64,000 bases of DNA from Plantactinospora soyae. GTDB lineage: Bacteria; Actinomycetota; Actinomycetes; Mycobacteriales; Micromonosporaceae. The notes under the pieces are model-generated. The model was not told the DNA's origin. It did no database searches and saw only the letters and a program-made list of their open reading frames with translations. Below are positions 1 through 8,611 of the stretch, in pieces. The translations under genes were made by a program, and so were the position numbers. Location of the stretch: the NCBI RefSeq assembly GCF_014874095.1, contig NZ_JADBEB010000001.1, positions 2,976,001-3,040,000 on the forward strand, in the 5' to 3' direction. The stretch's first letter is position 1. Each line of letters opens with the position of its first letter.

Positions 1-2821
1 CGTGGTGGGCGATGCTCGGCCGGGTCTCCCGCGTGCTGCCGAGCGGCCCGCCCGAACCGGTGATGACGACCGGACCGAAGGTGTTGGTCAGGTCCCAGGT
101 GACCGGAGTCGGCTCCCCGGCCGTCACGCTGAGCAGCTCGATCTCGTCCGGGGTGACCTCGACGCCCTGGACCCGGGCCTGGACCTGGTACGGGTTGCCG
201 AGCAGCGGAGACGTACGCCGCGACTCGACCTCGATCTCCCAGACCCCCGGGATCGGGTTGTCGTACGACCGTTCCTCCGGCTTGCAGACCGCGGCGTCGG
301 AGAAGTTGGTGAAGCAGGCCGTGCTGGCGGTGGGGTCGACCGGAATGCCCCACGGGTTGATCGCGATGAACCGGGTCTGCGAGCCGGGGGCGACACCGGT
401 CAGGTTGACCTGCAACGACCCCGCGCCCGCCGGCACGGTGACGAAGTAGGTCCGGAACAGGTTGCGGTCCACGTTGCCGCCGGCCGAGAAGGAGAAGTTC
501 TTCTTCTTCGGCACCTCGGCGACGGTGACGGCGTTCATGAACTCGAAGTCCACCGCCGGGGTCGCCGGATCGTCGACCTCGACGATCGCGCTGTGTACCC
601 CGACGCCCGCCTTCGCCTCGACGCTGAACGTGACAGTCTTGCCCAGCGGCAGGTCCAGGTGGTCCGGCACCTTGCCGAACACGTTGCCGGTGTTGCCGAC
701 CAGGCGCAGGTCGTGCCGGACGGACCCCTTCGGCCCGCTGTTCCGGGTCACCTTGACCTTGTACGTCTTCGCCACGTTCGGCTTCTGCCCGCCCGCGCTG
801 ACCGCGCACCGGTTGTAGATGCCGGTGCCCCGGTACGGCGTGGACAGCATGCTCGCCAGCGGCGTGCAGACCGGCGCGTCGACCGTGTAGTCCCGGGTTT
901 CCAGCGCGGCGCCGGCCAGCAACTGCCAGGCCCCCGGCACGTTGAGCTGGCCGTTGCCCTGGCCGTGTGCCGGTACCCCGTCGATCCAGGACGCCGACGA
1001 GTACATCGCCCGGCGCAGCTCGGCGCTGGTGACCAGCTTGCGGTTCGCCTTGGCGGCCGAGAGCAGCAGCGCGATGCCGCCGGTCACCTGCGGCGCGGAC
1101 ATCGAGGTGCCGTTGATCATCTGGTACCCCGGCGGCAGCGGGTAGCCCGCCTCGGCCACCGGGCCGCCGGGCAGCCACAGCGGGGTGGTGGAGATCGCCG
1201 ACCCCGGTGCGGTGATGTTCGGCTTGAAGCCGCCGTCCTCACGGGGACCGCGCGAGGAGAAGTAGAGGAGCTGGTACGGCGTGCGGGTCTCCGAGCCGTA
1301 GTTGGCCAGGTAGGTCTCCTGGCTGATCCCGGCGGCGACGCTGACGATGTCGGTGACCGTGGACGGGTCGCCGATGGTGTTGATGCCGGGGCCGGAGTTG
1401 CCGGCCGAGAAGACGAGCTGGACGCCGAGTTCGTTGACGATCCGGTTGTACAGTTCGGCGCGCAGGTCACTGCCGTCGTTCATCGGGCCGAGGCCGCCGA
1501 TCGAGATGTTGACGACGTCCACGTCCCGGTTGACCACCAGCTCGACCATGCCGTCGGTGAGCGCGGCGAAGGTGCAGCCGCCGCCCCAGGAGCAGGCCCG
1601 GGCGGAGACCAGCTTCGCGCCGGGTGCGCCGCCGTCCAGGTTGGCGTTGCCGAACATGTCGTTCGCGGCGGTGATGCCGGCGACGTGTGAGCCGTGCGCG
1701 TCCTCGACGATGCCGATGTTGACGAAGTCGTACGCGCCGGGCAGGCCGGCCGGGGTGGTGTCGACGTCCTCGCGGAACTCGACCACGAACGGCGTCTGGT
1801 CGCGTACGTCGGTGTCCGGCTTGTCGGTGCCGAAGTGGCCCACGTCGTACCGCTGGCCGTACGGCCGCATCACCGGGTCGTCGGTGAAGTCCTGGTTCAG
1901 GTTGGCGTCCACCCGGACGTCGTTGGTCGTCGGGTCGTAGAGGATGCCGTACAGGTCGCTGGTGTCGCCGTCCCGGTTGACGTCACCGGCCGGCGCGCTG
2001 TCCGCGGTGATCGACTCGGAGAACCGGTTGATCCGGTACGTCCCGGCCGGCGCGGTCCAGGTGGCACCCGCGTAGCTGAAGCTCGGCCCGGTCACCTGGT
2101 CGCGCATGATCCGCCAGGTGTTGTCACCGTCGAAGATCGGATCGGTGGCGGTGAACCAGTCGACGATCTTGCGCTCACCCGTGGAGGTGGTCTGCAACGA
2201 CGGGTGGTCGAGGTCGACCCCGGTGTCCATGATGCCGATCGTCACGCCCCGGCCGTCCCAGGTCGGATGCGCGGTCTTGAAGTCCACCGCCCCGATCTCG
2301 GCGGTCGGCATGTACGGGTTCCTGGCCGGCGTGTCGGTGCCGGGTCCGGTCGCCGCCGCCCTGGCCCGGGCCTTCGCGCCGGCCGGGGTCGTAGGCTCCG
2401 GCTCGGGCAGCTTCACCTTGTCGTCCAGGTCGACCGCGGCGATGCCGGGCAGCGACGCGGCGGCAGGCACGGCCGAGGTGGGTACGCTGGCCCGCAGGTA
2501 ACCGACCTCGTCGGCGCGCTTGGCGATGGTGCCGCCGAGCTTGCGCAGGCCGGCGACGACACTGCCCGACCGGCCCTTGTCGGCGGCGATGAGCAGCGTC
2601 ACCCGGGACTCTTTGCGGGACTTCGCCTCGGCCAGCAGTTCCGCGTCACGGGGGCCAAGGGTGTCGGTGGGATCGGTCTTCAGGGTTTCGGGCGCGGCGG
2701 CCTGCTCGGCGCTCGCCGGGGTGGCACCGCTGGCCAGGGTCAGGCCGCTCAGGGCCACGACCGAGGCGAGTACCCCGGCAGAGGTCCGTCGGCGCCACGT
2801 ACGGGATCTACTCACGTTCAT
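1..2821 (-). CDS. Secreted subtilisin-family (S8) serine protease, 3' end outside window
   Basis: About 940 residues are visible; the C-terminus lies left of position 1. It starts with an Arg-rich n-region, a hydrophobic stretch and an ASA|EQ cleavage site near residue 38, so it is exported. An inhibitor-like prodomain follows (about 70-135). The S8 triad is complete: Asp199 in GIMDTGVD, His376 in DAHGSHVAG and Ser573 in NGTSMSAPQ, with oxyanion Asn475 in SAGNSGPG. A long insertion lies between Asp and His, and beta-rich domains follow the catalytic domain. An extracellular role in protein degradation is inferred. ATG 2821 lies only 2 nt after GGAGG, whereas the in-frame GTG at 2815 is 8 nt from it, so translation may really begin at 2815. 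Large plus-strand ORFs here are shadows. Confidence 0.93.
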   Translation of the reverse strand, partial: MNVSRSRTWRRRTSAGVLASVVALSGLTLASGATPASAEQAAAPETLKTDPTDTLGPRDAELLAEAKSRKESRVTLLIAADKGRSGSVVAGLRKLGGTIAKRADEVGYLRASVPTSAVPAAASLPGIAAVDLDDKVKLPEPEPTTPAGAKARARAAATGPGTDTPARNPYMPTAEIGAVDFKTAHPTWDGRGVTIGIMDTGVDLDHPSLQTTSTGERKIVDWFTATDPIFDGDNTWRIMRDQVTGPSFSYAGATWTAPAGTYRINRFSESITADSAPAGDVNRDGDTSDLYGILYDPTTNDVRVDANLNQDFTDDPVMRPYGQRYDVGHFGTDKPDTDVRDQTPFVVEFREDVDTTPAGLPGAYDFVNIGIVEDAHGSHVAGITAANDMFGNANLDGGAPGAKLVSARACSWGGGCTFAALTDGMVELVVNRDVDVVNISIGGLGPMNDGSDLRAELYNRIVNELGVQLVFSAGNSGPGINTIGDPSTVTDIVSVAAGISQETYLANYGSETRTPYQLLYFSSRGPREDGGFKPNITAPGSAISTTPLWLPGGPVAEAGYPLPPGYQMINGTSMSAPQVTGGIALLLSAAKANRKLVTSAELRRAMYSSASWIDGVPAHGQGNGQLNVPGAWQLLAGAALETRDYTVDAPVCTPLASMLSTPYRGTGIYNRCAVSAGGQKPNVAKTYKVKVTRNSGPKGSVRHDLRLVGNTGNVFGKVPDHLDLPLGKTVTFSVEAKAGVGVHSAIVEVDDPATPAVDFEFMNAVTVAEVPKKKNFSFSAGGNVDRNLFRTYFVTVPAGAGSLQVNLTGVAPGSQTRFIAINPWGIPVDPTASTACFTNFSDAAVCKPEERSYDNPIPGVWEIEVESRRTSPLLGNPYQVQARVQGVEVTPDEIELLSVTAGEPTPVTWDLTNTFGPVVITGSGGPLGSTRETRPSIAHH

Positions 2822-2976
2822 GTCCTCCGGGAGAACAGGCCCTGGAACGCAGGGCACACGTGACCGGAATCCTCGGTCGCCGTACACATCGCTGTCACTA
2901 TCGCCCTGTGCGTTGTGACCAGCCCGTGACCTGAGTGGAGCGCGTGATGTGCGGTTCGGGTGGATCGGCGGGGATA

Positions 2977-2993
2977 ACTTCCTGATCAGAAGT
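2977..2993 (-). terminator. Short hairpin after rmuC
   Basis: An imperfect inverted repeat with CTGATCAG at its core and ACTT/AAGT outside. It lies 14 nt past the rmuC stop and before the protease gene on the same strand. There is no T-run. It may be a weak terminator or an operator for the protease; the sequence does not decide. The rest of 2822-3006 shows no gene. Confidence 0.3.
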
Positions 2994-3006
2994 CCGATCG
3001 GAACGG

Positions 3007-4200
3007 TCAGTGCGGAGTCGACGGGGGTGCCCCGAGCGGTGCCGCCGTCGGCGGATCGACCAGCTCGGGCGCCTGCGGCTGGCGCGGCGCGGTCTCGACC
3101 TGCGGGGGTACCGGCAACTCGTCCCCGGCCACCCCCATCTCGGCGAGCTTGCGCGCGCTGACCAGCACCCGCGCCTCCAGCGAGCCCACCGCCCGGTTGT
3201 ACGCGGTCACCGCCCCGCCCAGCGCGCCGCCCAGTTTCGACACGTGCTCGCCGAGGGTGCCGAGCCGGCCGTACAGCTCGCGGGCGAGTGCGTGTACGGC
3301 GACGGCGTTGCGGGCCAGCGCCTCCTGCCGCCACGAGTAGGCGACGGTACGCAGCAGCGCCACCAGGGTTGCCGGGGTGGCCAGCACCACGTCGCGGGCG
3401 AACGCGTGCTCCAGCAGCGTCGGGTCGCGTTGCAGCGCCACGTCGAGGAACGGGTCGGCCGGGACGAAGAGCACCACGAACTCGGGCGACTGGTCGAAGG
3501 CCGACCAGTACGACTTGGCGGCCAGCGCGTCGACGTGCGCCCGCAGGTGCCGGGCGTGCAGGTCCAGGTGCCGGTCCCGGCCGTGCTCGTCCCGGGCCTC
3601 CATCGCGGTCAGGTAGGCGTCGAAGGGGGCCTTCGCGTCCACCACCACGCTGCGGCCACCGTGCAGCCGTACCACCAGGTCGGGGCGGACCACCTGGTGC
3701 TCGGTCGACGCGGTGACCTGCTCGGAGAAGTCGCAGTGTTCGAGCATCCCGGCGGCCTCGACGACCCGGCGGAGCTGGTGCTCGCCCCAGCGACCCCGTA
3801 CCTGTGGCGCGCGCAGCGCCGCCACCAGCTGTTTCGTCTCGGTACGCAGCTCGCCGGAGACGGCGTTCATCGATCGGACCTGCTCGCGCAGCTCGGCGTA
3901 GGCGTCGACCCGATCATGCTCCAGCTCGGTCACCCGCTGCTCGTAGCGGCGCAGCGTCTCGTGCAGCGGCGCCACCGCCCGCGCCACCGCCTCCTGCGAC
4001 TGGGCGGTCGCCTCGTAGGAGAGCGCCCGCATCGACTGTTCCAGCCGGCCCTCCCCGTCCCGGGTCGCCCGCAGGGTCGCGTCCAGCCGGGCGATCTCGG
4101 CGGTCGACCGCGCGGTCGCGGCGAGCCAACCGACCGCCCCGCCCGCCACGAGGCAGACCACCACCACGGCCACGGTCGAGAGGTCCACGTCACAGAGCAT
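3007..4200 (-). CDS. rmuC: RmuC family DNA recombination protein
   Basis: 397 residues. One N-terminal transmembrane helix (about 8-27) is followed by a coiled coil (about 30-115) and the RmuC nuclease-like domain, with the family pattern GRWGEHQLRRVVE, then RPDLVVRLHGGRSVVVDAKAPFDAY and later FVVLFVPADPFLD. A Pro-rich tail ends the protein. RmuC proteins are linked to limiting recombination or inversion at repeats; the biochemical role is poorly defined. ATG 4200 is chosen because the membrane helix starts right after it; the longer open frame upstream is the complement of the divergent gene at 4258. The 57-nt gap must hold divergent promoters. Confidence 0.9.
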   Translation of the reverse strand: MLCDVDLSTVAVVVVCLVAGGAVGWLAATARSTAEIARLDATLRATRDGEGRLEQSMRALSYEATAQSQEAVARAVAPLHETLRRYEQRVTELEHDRVDAYAELREQVRSMNAVSGELRTETKQLVAALRAPQVRGRWGEHQLRRVVEAAGMLEHCDFSEQVTASTEHQVVRPDLVVRLHGGRSVVVDAKAPFDAYLTAMEARDEHGRDRHLDLHARHLRAHVDALAAKSYWSAFDQSPEFVVLFVPADPFLDVALQRDPTLLEHAFARDVVLATPATLVALLRTVAYSWRQEALARNAVAVHALARELYGRLGTLGEHVSKLGGALGGAVTAYNRAVGSLEARVLVSARKLAEMGVAGDELPVPPQVETAPRQPQAPELVDPPTAAPLGAPPSTPH

Positions 4201-4245
4201 GCCAAACGTCCGCGTCGGCCCGCGCGCGCACTCGCCCGGCGTGGG

Positions 4246-4251
4246 TACCGT
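4246..4251 (+). promoter_or_regulatory. Possible leaderless -10 box TACCGT
   Basis: TACCGT ends 6 nt before the ATG at 4258 and no SD is present, which fits a leaderless transcript. No convincing -35 is seen. Confidence 0.35.
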
Positions 4252-4257
4252 TGGGTG

Positions 4258-5049
4258 ATGGGCAACGTGATCTGGTTCCTGCTGCTGGTGATCCTGGCCT
4301 TCGGCGGGTTCCTCTGGTGGCAGCGGGAGAGCACGGCCCGGAAGACCCGGGAGCTGGCCGACGCCCGGGCCGAGGCGGGGCGCTGGTACGAGCGGCTGGG
4401 CGGGCAGCTGATGAACCTGCACGGCGCCGAGCCGGCGGTCCGACAGGCGCTGGCCGACGCCGGGGAGCGGTACAACGCCGCCGGCAGCCAGCTCGAACAG
4501 GCCCAAACCACCCGACAGTACGAGTTGGCCCGGGAGAGCGCCCTCGAAGGGCTGGCCTACGTCCGGGCGGCCCGGGTGGCGCTCGGTATCGACCCAGGTC
4601 CCGACCTGCCGCCGCTGGCCGCCGCCCGGGGTGCGGGCGCGCTCACCGTGCCGCGCGAGGTCCAGGTGCAGGGTGAGACCTTCCGGGCCGGTCCGCAGCC
4701 CGGTGCCGCCACTCCCTACTACTACCCGGGTGGACGGATGCAGGGCCGCCCGGTGCCGGCCGGCTGGTACTCGACCCCCTGGTGGAAGACCGGCCTGGCG
4801 GCCGGCGCGGGGGTCATCGGCGGCATGCTGATCGCCGACGCGCTCTTCTCCCCGGCATTCGCCGATCCCGGGTACGGCTACGACGCCGGTTACCAGGAGG
4901 GCTTCGCCGACGGTGGCGACGCGGGTGGCGCGGACGCGGGCGGTGGCGACGCGGGCGGTGGCGACTACGCCGGCGGTGACTATGGTGGCGGTGACTTCGG
5001 CGGTGGGGATTTCGGCGGTGGCGGGGACTTCGGTGGCGGGGACTTCTAG
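4258..5049 (+). CDS. Membrane-anchored protein with Gly/Asp/Phe-repeat tail
   Basis: 263 residues, no recognised family. An N-terminal membrane helix (about 4-20) is followed by a helical, Ala/Glu/Arg-rich region (25-110) and a Tyr/Pro/Gly stretch. A second hydrophobic segment (WKTGLAAGAGVIGGMLIADALF, given here as about residues 180-200) precedes a low-complexity tail (about 220-263) of GGGD/GGGDF units. Similar Gly-rich tails occur in actinobacterial envelope proteins, but nothing here shows a biochemical role. There is no SD; the -10-like TACCGT just upstream suggests leaderless expression. It is divergent from rmuC. Confidence 0.8.
   Translation: MGNVIWFLLLVILAFGGFLWWQRESTARKTRELADARAEAGRWYERLGGQLMNLHGAEPAVRQALADAGERYNAAGSQLEQAQTTRQYELARESALEGLAYVRAARVALGIDPGPDLPPLAAARGAGALTVPREVQVQGETFRAGPQPGAATPYYYPGGRMQGRPVPAGWYSTPWWKTGLAAGAGVIGGMLIADALFSPAFADPGYGYDAGYQEGFADGGDAGGADAGGGDAGGGDYAGGDYGGGDFGGGDFGGGGDFGGGDF
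4918..5046 (+). repeat. In-frame Gly/Asp/Phe-coding short tandem repeat
   Basis: Degenerate 9-15 bp units (ggcggtgac / ggcggtggcgac) encode GGD, GGGD and GGGDF repeats at the C-terminus of the preceding gene. Such tracts expand or contract by slippage. Confidence 0.8.
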
Positions 5050-5171
5050 CCTTATGTCCGGATTATCCTGATAGCCGATGCCCGCGTCGGGCCGAGTCGG
5101 GCTACCCGGTCGACGGAAGGTAGGGCTGCCGGGATGGTTCCGATCCGTGCCGGCCGGCAGAGTCGACAATT

Positions 5172-5819
5172 GTGAGCGTTGACGTGGAGACCGCGGTGGG
5201 GCGCCGGCCAGGGCCGGCCGGGAAGTGGCTGACCAGTCTGGCTGCGGCGGGATTCGCCGTCGTGGTGGTGACCGTTACCGCACAGACGATCGACAAGTTC
5301 CACTGGTGGGCGGGCTTCATCCTCGTACCCGGAGCCCTGATCGCGGCCTCCGGCGGCCCGTTGCTGGTACGCGGCGGCGGGCGCGCGTTCGTCGGATACC
5401 TGCTGGCCTGCGTGGGCGGCCTGGTCTTCGCGGTCGGCGCGATGCTGATGTTCGGCGTGATCGCCAAGGGCTGGCCGTTCATGATCACACTGCCGGCGCT
5501 GGCCATCGCCGGCACCTATTACTGGCGCTCGGCCGATCCGCTGCCGCGGGCCTTCCACCGGACCGTCGCGATGCTGGCGCTGAACACCGCCGCGCTCGGG
5601 GTGACCTTCCTGCTGCTCGTCAACGACGTCCTCGACTTCGGCGACACCGGCTGGTGGGGCGGCTTCATGATGGTCGGCGGAGCGATCATCCTCGGCAACG
5701 GCCTCGAACTGCTCCGACACCGGATCGTCTACCGGGCCCAGGCGGTGACCCTGGCGGTCGGGCCGGCCGTGATCGCCTTCCTGCTGGGCCTGCGCTTCCT
5801 GCGGGACTGGCCGTTCTGA
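5172..5819 (+). CDS. Polytopic membrane protein of unknown function
   Basis: 215 residues, starting at GTG. I do not recognise the family. Six or seven hydrophobic segments fill most of it (about 20-38, 46-60, 72-95, 100-115, 128-148, 155-175, 188-208), with short polar loops such as QTIDKFHWWAG and DVLDFGDTGWWGG. The two loops share a D-F...G.WWGGF-like pattern, hinting at an internal duplication of a three-helix unit. No catalytic or ligand motif is visible. It stands alone between the gene ending at 5049 and the convergent response regulator. No good SD precedes the GTG. Confidence 0.8.
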   Translation: MSVDVETAVGRRPGPAGKWLTSLAAAGFAVVVVTVTAQTIDKFHWWAGFILVPGALIAASGGPLLVRGGGRAFVGYLLACVGGLVFAVGAMLMFGVIAKGWPFMITLPALAIAGTYYWRSADPLPRAFHRTVAMLALNTAALGVTFLLLVNDVLDFGDTGWWGGFMMVGGAIILGNGLELLRHRIVYRAQAVTLAVGPAVIAFLLGLRFLRDWPF

Positions 5820-5827
5820 TCTGATCT

Positions 5828-5865
5828 TTCGGGCGGCCGGCCGACCCTGATCCTGGCCGACCGAA
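5828..5865. terminator. Bidirectional terminator hairpin
   Basis: Left arm TTCGGGCGGCC (5828-5838) pairs with GGCCGACCGAA (5855-5865), 10 of 11 positions, in the gap between convergent genes ending at 5819 (+) and 5869 (-). It has no T-run, as is common at this GC content. Confidence 0.6.
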
Positions 5866-5868
5866 GTG

Positions 5869-6546
5869 TCACCGGTCGTCGCCCGGTCGTACGACACCCG
5901 CCTCGTACGCGAACACCACCACCTGGACACGGTCCCGCAGTCCGAGCTTGCCGAGGATCCGGCCGACGTGGGTCTTGACGGTCGCCTCGGAGACCGTGAG
6001 CGACCGGCCGATCTCCGCGTTGGAGTGGCCCCGCGCCACCTCCACCAGCACTTCCCGTTCCCGGTCGGTCAGCCGGTGCAGCCGCTCGTCCACGGGTGAC
6101 CGGCCGGTCGACGGGTCGGGCAGATGACCGGCGAAGGCGTCGATCAGTCGACGGGTCACGTTCGGCGCCACCACCGCGTCACCGGCGGCCACCGCCCGGA
6201 TCCCGGTGAGCAGGTCGGCCGGGGGAACGTCCTTGAGCAGGAACCCGCTGGCACCGGCGCGTAGCGCCGCGAAGACGTACTCGTCCAGGTCGAACGTGGT
6301 GAGCACCAGGATGCGGGCGGGGGAGCCGGCGTCGACGATCTGCCGGGTGGCCTCGATACCGTCCAGCACCGGCATCCTGACGTCCATCAGCACCACGTCC
6401 GGGCGCAGCGTACGGGTCATCGAGACGCCCTGCGCGCCGTCGCCCGCCTCGCCCACCACGGTCAGGTCCGGTTGGCTCTCCAACACCATCCGGAATCCGA
6501 GCCGGAGCAGGGGCTGGTCGTCGACGAGCAACACGCTGATGGTCAT
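5869..6546 (-). CDS. NarL/LuxR-family response regulator
   Basis: 225 residues. The receiver domain (1-120) has Asp9/Asp10, phosphoacceptor Asp55 in VLMDVRMP, Thr83 and Lys105. The C-terminal LuxR helix-turn-helix (about 155-215) reads LTDREREVLVEVARGHSNAEIG followed by VSEATVKTHVGRILGKL, split here for length. It overlaps the kinase stop by 4 nt (ATGA), so the two are translationally coupled. As last gene of an ABC-2/kinase/regulator operon it probably controls the transporter genes in response to the kinase. Confidence 0.95.
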   Translation of the reverse strand: MTISVLLVDDQPLLRLGFRMVLESQPDLTVVGEAGDGAQGVSMTRTLRPDVVLMDVRMPVLDGIEATRQIVDAGSPARILVLTTFDLDEYVFAALRAGASGFLLKDVPPADLLTGIRAVAAGDAVVAPNVTRRLIDAFAGHLPDPSTGRSPVDERLHRLTDREREVLVEVARGHSNAEIGRSLTVSEATVKTHVGRILGKLGLRDRVQVVVFAYEAGVVRPGDDR

Positions 6547-7817
6547 GTCAGCCCTTCCTCGCCGAACCGCAGTCGGGCCCGTACCCGCCAGCCGGGGCCG
6601 TCGGTGCGGGGTCCGGCCTCGACGTCCCCGCCGTACGCCGTCGCCCGCTCGATCATCCCAGCCAGCCCGTGCCCACCGCCGGGAGCCGGTACGGCCGCTG
6701 CCCGCGCGCCGTCGTCGACGACCTCGAGATCCACGCCGTCCGCCCGGTGGTGCAGCCGCACCTCGACCCGGGCCGCCGGTCCGGCGTGCTTGAGCGTGTT
6801 GGTCAGCGCCTCCTGGACGATGCGGTAGACGGCGAGTCCCGCCCCTGGTCCGGACGCCCCGGGTACCCCGCCGGACGTCACCACGACGTGCGGTCCGGCG
6901 GCCCGCACCTGGTCCAGCAGGGCGTCGAGATCACCGAGTCCCGGCTGCGGCGTACGACCGCCGGCGTCGTCGCGGAGCAGGCCGAGCAGCCGGCGCATCT
7001 CCCCGAGCGCCTGGCGTCCGGTCGCCGACACCTTCCGCATCGTCTCGGTCGCCCGGTCCGGCGCCGAGGCGGCGGTGTACGCGGCCCCGTCGGCGAGCGC
7101 GACCATCACGGCGAGGTTGTGCGCCACGATGTCGTGCAGTTCCCGGGCGATCCTGGCCCGTTCGGCGGCGACGGCGAGCTGGGCCCGTTGGTCCCGTTCC
7201 CGCTCCAGCCGGCGGGCCCGCTCGGCCACCTCGGCCAGGTACGCCTGCCGGGTGCTGATGGCGATGCCGAGCAGCACGGTGGCGGCGAGGCCGAGAGTGA
7301 TGACGTTCAGCGGCATCCAGGCCGGTCCGCTGCCCAGCAGGATCACCGTCGCCGGCACCTGGATCGCCACGACGATCAGCCACAGGTGCCGCCGGGGGCC
7401 GTACCGGGCGACGGTGTAGACCGCCACTGCGACGACCATCTCGGGAAACATGCCCTCGACCTGGATTCCGACGAGGACGCCGCAGAGGATCGCGAGCCCG
7501 TACACCAGCCAGAAGACCAGGACCGGCGCTCGCCGCCGCCACACCAGTGGCGTGTGGACGGCGGCGAAGGACAGCCAGGTGAAGACCCCGCCGCCCGCCA
7601 GTGCCGCCGGTCCGTCCAGCGCCATGAGCAGCAGGACCAGGCCGGCGTCGACCAACCGGGGCCGGCGGCGGAACCCGGCCAGAACCCGACGCACCCGACC
7701 GTAGCCGGGACGCGGAGAAAGCGGCGGGGAGTTGGCGTCCCCGGTCGAGTCGGCGTCCCCGGTGGAGTTGGCGTCGCCGGTCGGGGTGGGGCGGCCGGTG
7801 GGGTCGGCGGAGCGCAT
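6543..7817 (-). CDS. NarL-type sensor histidine kinase
   Basis: 424 residues. Several membrane helices (about 55-185) are followed by the HisKA_3 dimerisation helix with phospho-acceptor His228 in ARELHDIVAHN, then a HATPase domain with NTLKHAG and GGGHGLAGM. No large extracytoplasmic sensor domain is visible, as in intramembrane-sensing kinases that work with ABC transporters. Residues 13-30 carry a TGDANS/TGDADS repeat. ATG 7817 begins 5 nt after the permease stop and has no clear SD, so it depends on coupling or an internal start. The target is the response regulator that overlaps its stop. Confidence 0.93.
   Translation of the reverse strand: MRSADPTGRPTPTGDANSTGDADSTGDANSPPLSPRPGYGRVRRVLAGFRRRPRLVDAGLVLLLMALDGPAALAGGGVFTWLSFAAVHTPLVWRRRAPVLVFWLVYGLAILCGVLVGIQVEGMFPEMVVAVAVYTVARYGPRRHLWLIVVAIQVPATVILLGSGPAWMPLNVITLGLAATVLLGIAISTRQAYLAEVAERARRLERERDQRAQLAVAAERARIARELHDIVAHNLAVMVALADGAAYTAASAPDRATETMRKVSATGRQALGEMRRLLGLLRDDAGGRTPQPGLGDLDALLDQVRAAGPHVVVTSGGVPGASGPGAGLAVYRIVQEALTNTLKHAGPAARVEVRLHHRADGVDLEVVDDGARAAAVPAPGGGHGLAGMIERATAYGGDVEAGPRTDGPGWRVRARLRFGEEGLT
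7732..7790 (-). repeat. 18-bp tandem repeat in kinase N-terminus
   Basis: About three 18-bp units (gtccccggtcgagtcggc and variants) encode the TGDANS/TGDADS repeat before the first membrane helix. The length is likely variable between strains. Confidence 0.6.
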
Positions 7818-7822
7818 GGTGG

Positions 7823-8611
7823 CTACGCGTCACGTCGGCGGAGCACGGCCGTTCCGGCGAGGAGCAGCAGGCCGACCCAGCCGACCAGCACCGCGGCGGA
7901 GGCGCCGGGCGACAGTGTCTCGAAGGGACCGCCGGAGCCGTCGACGCCGTACATGGCCTGGCCGGCGATGGTGGGTACGTACTTCAACACCTGCTCCTCC
8001 CGGTTGCCCGGCAGTGCCGGTCCCAGCAGCGCCGGCACGACCATCAGCACGAGCACCAGCGTGGTGATCGCCCCCGCCGTATGCCGCAGCATCGCACCGA
8101 TGCCGAGGCCGAGCAGCCCCATCAGCACCGGGCAGGTGGCGGCGCCGACGACGGCGCCGGCCACGCCCGGGTCGCCGAGCGAGGCGCCGTGCCGGCCGAG
8201 AGTGGCCTGGCAGGCTCCGAACGCGGTGAGCGAGCTGATCGCGAGCACCGGCGTGGTGACCGCCACCAGCGCGACCGCCTTGGCGGCGAGCGTCGGCCAC
8301 CGACGGGGTACGGCGGTCAGGGTGACCCGGACCAGTCCGCTGCCGTACTCGCCGGTGATCTGGAGTACGCCGAACACCCCGATGACGAACGTCAGGAAGT
8401 CCATCGGCAGGAACGCCATCGCCACCGCGTCGGCCACGCCCGGCCCCGGTTCACCGGCCCGGATCGATCCGCGTACGCCGTAGCCGATCGTGGCCGCGAG
8501 TCCGATCGCGAGTACCGCCACCGCGCCCAGGGTCAGCCAGGTGGAACGCAAGGAACGGAGTTTGGTCAGTTCCGCGCGGACCACCCGGGCAAAAGTGATC
8601 TCGGTTGTCAC
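7823..8611 (-). CDS. ABC-2 type transporter permease
   Basis: 262 residues with an N-terminal cytoplasmic amphipathic segment (FARVVRAELTKLRSLRSTW, typical of ABC-2 permeases) and six hydrophobic segments. GTG 8611 overlaps the ATPase stop by 4 nt (GTGA), which fixes the start. It forms the membrane half of an efflux-type transporter with the upstream ATPase. The substrate is unknown; the linked two-component system suggests a stress or antibiotic response, as an inference only. Confidence 0.93.
   Translation of the reverse strand: MTTEITFARVVRAELTKLRSLRSTWLTLGAVAVLAIGLAATIGYGVRGSIRAGEPGPGVADAVAMAFLPMDFLTFVIGVFGVLQITGEYGSGLVRVTLTAVPRRWPTLAAKAVALVAVTTPVLAISSLTAFGACQATLGRHGASLGDPGVAGAVVGAATCPVLMGLLGLGIGAMLRHTAGAITTLVLVLMVVPALLGPALPGNREEQVLKYVPTIAGQAMYGVDGSGGPFETLSPGASAAVLVGWVGLLLLAGTAVLRRRDA

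Noticed and set aside
2-1690. 562-codon plus-strand ORF
   Set aside because: It is antisense to the S8 protease, which has a full catalytic triad and signal peptide; the plus frame gives Arg/Gly/Val-rich shadow sequence.
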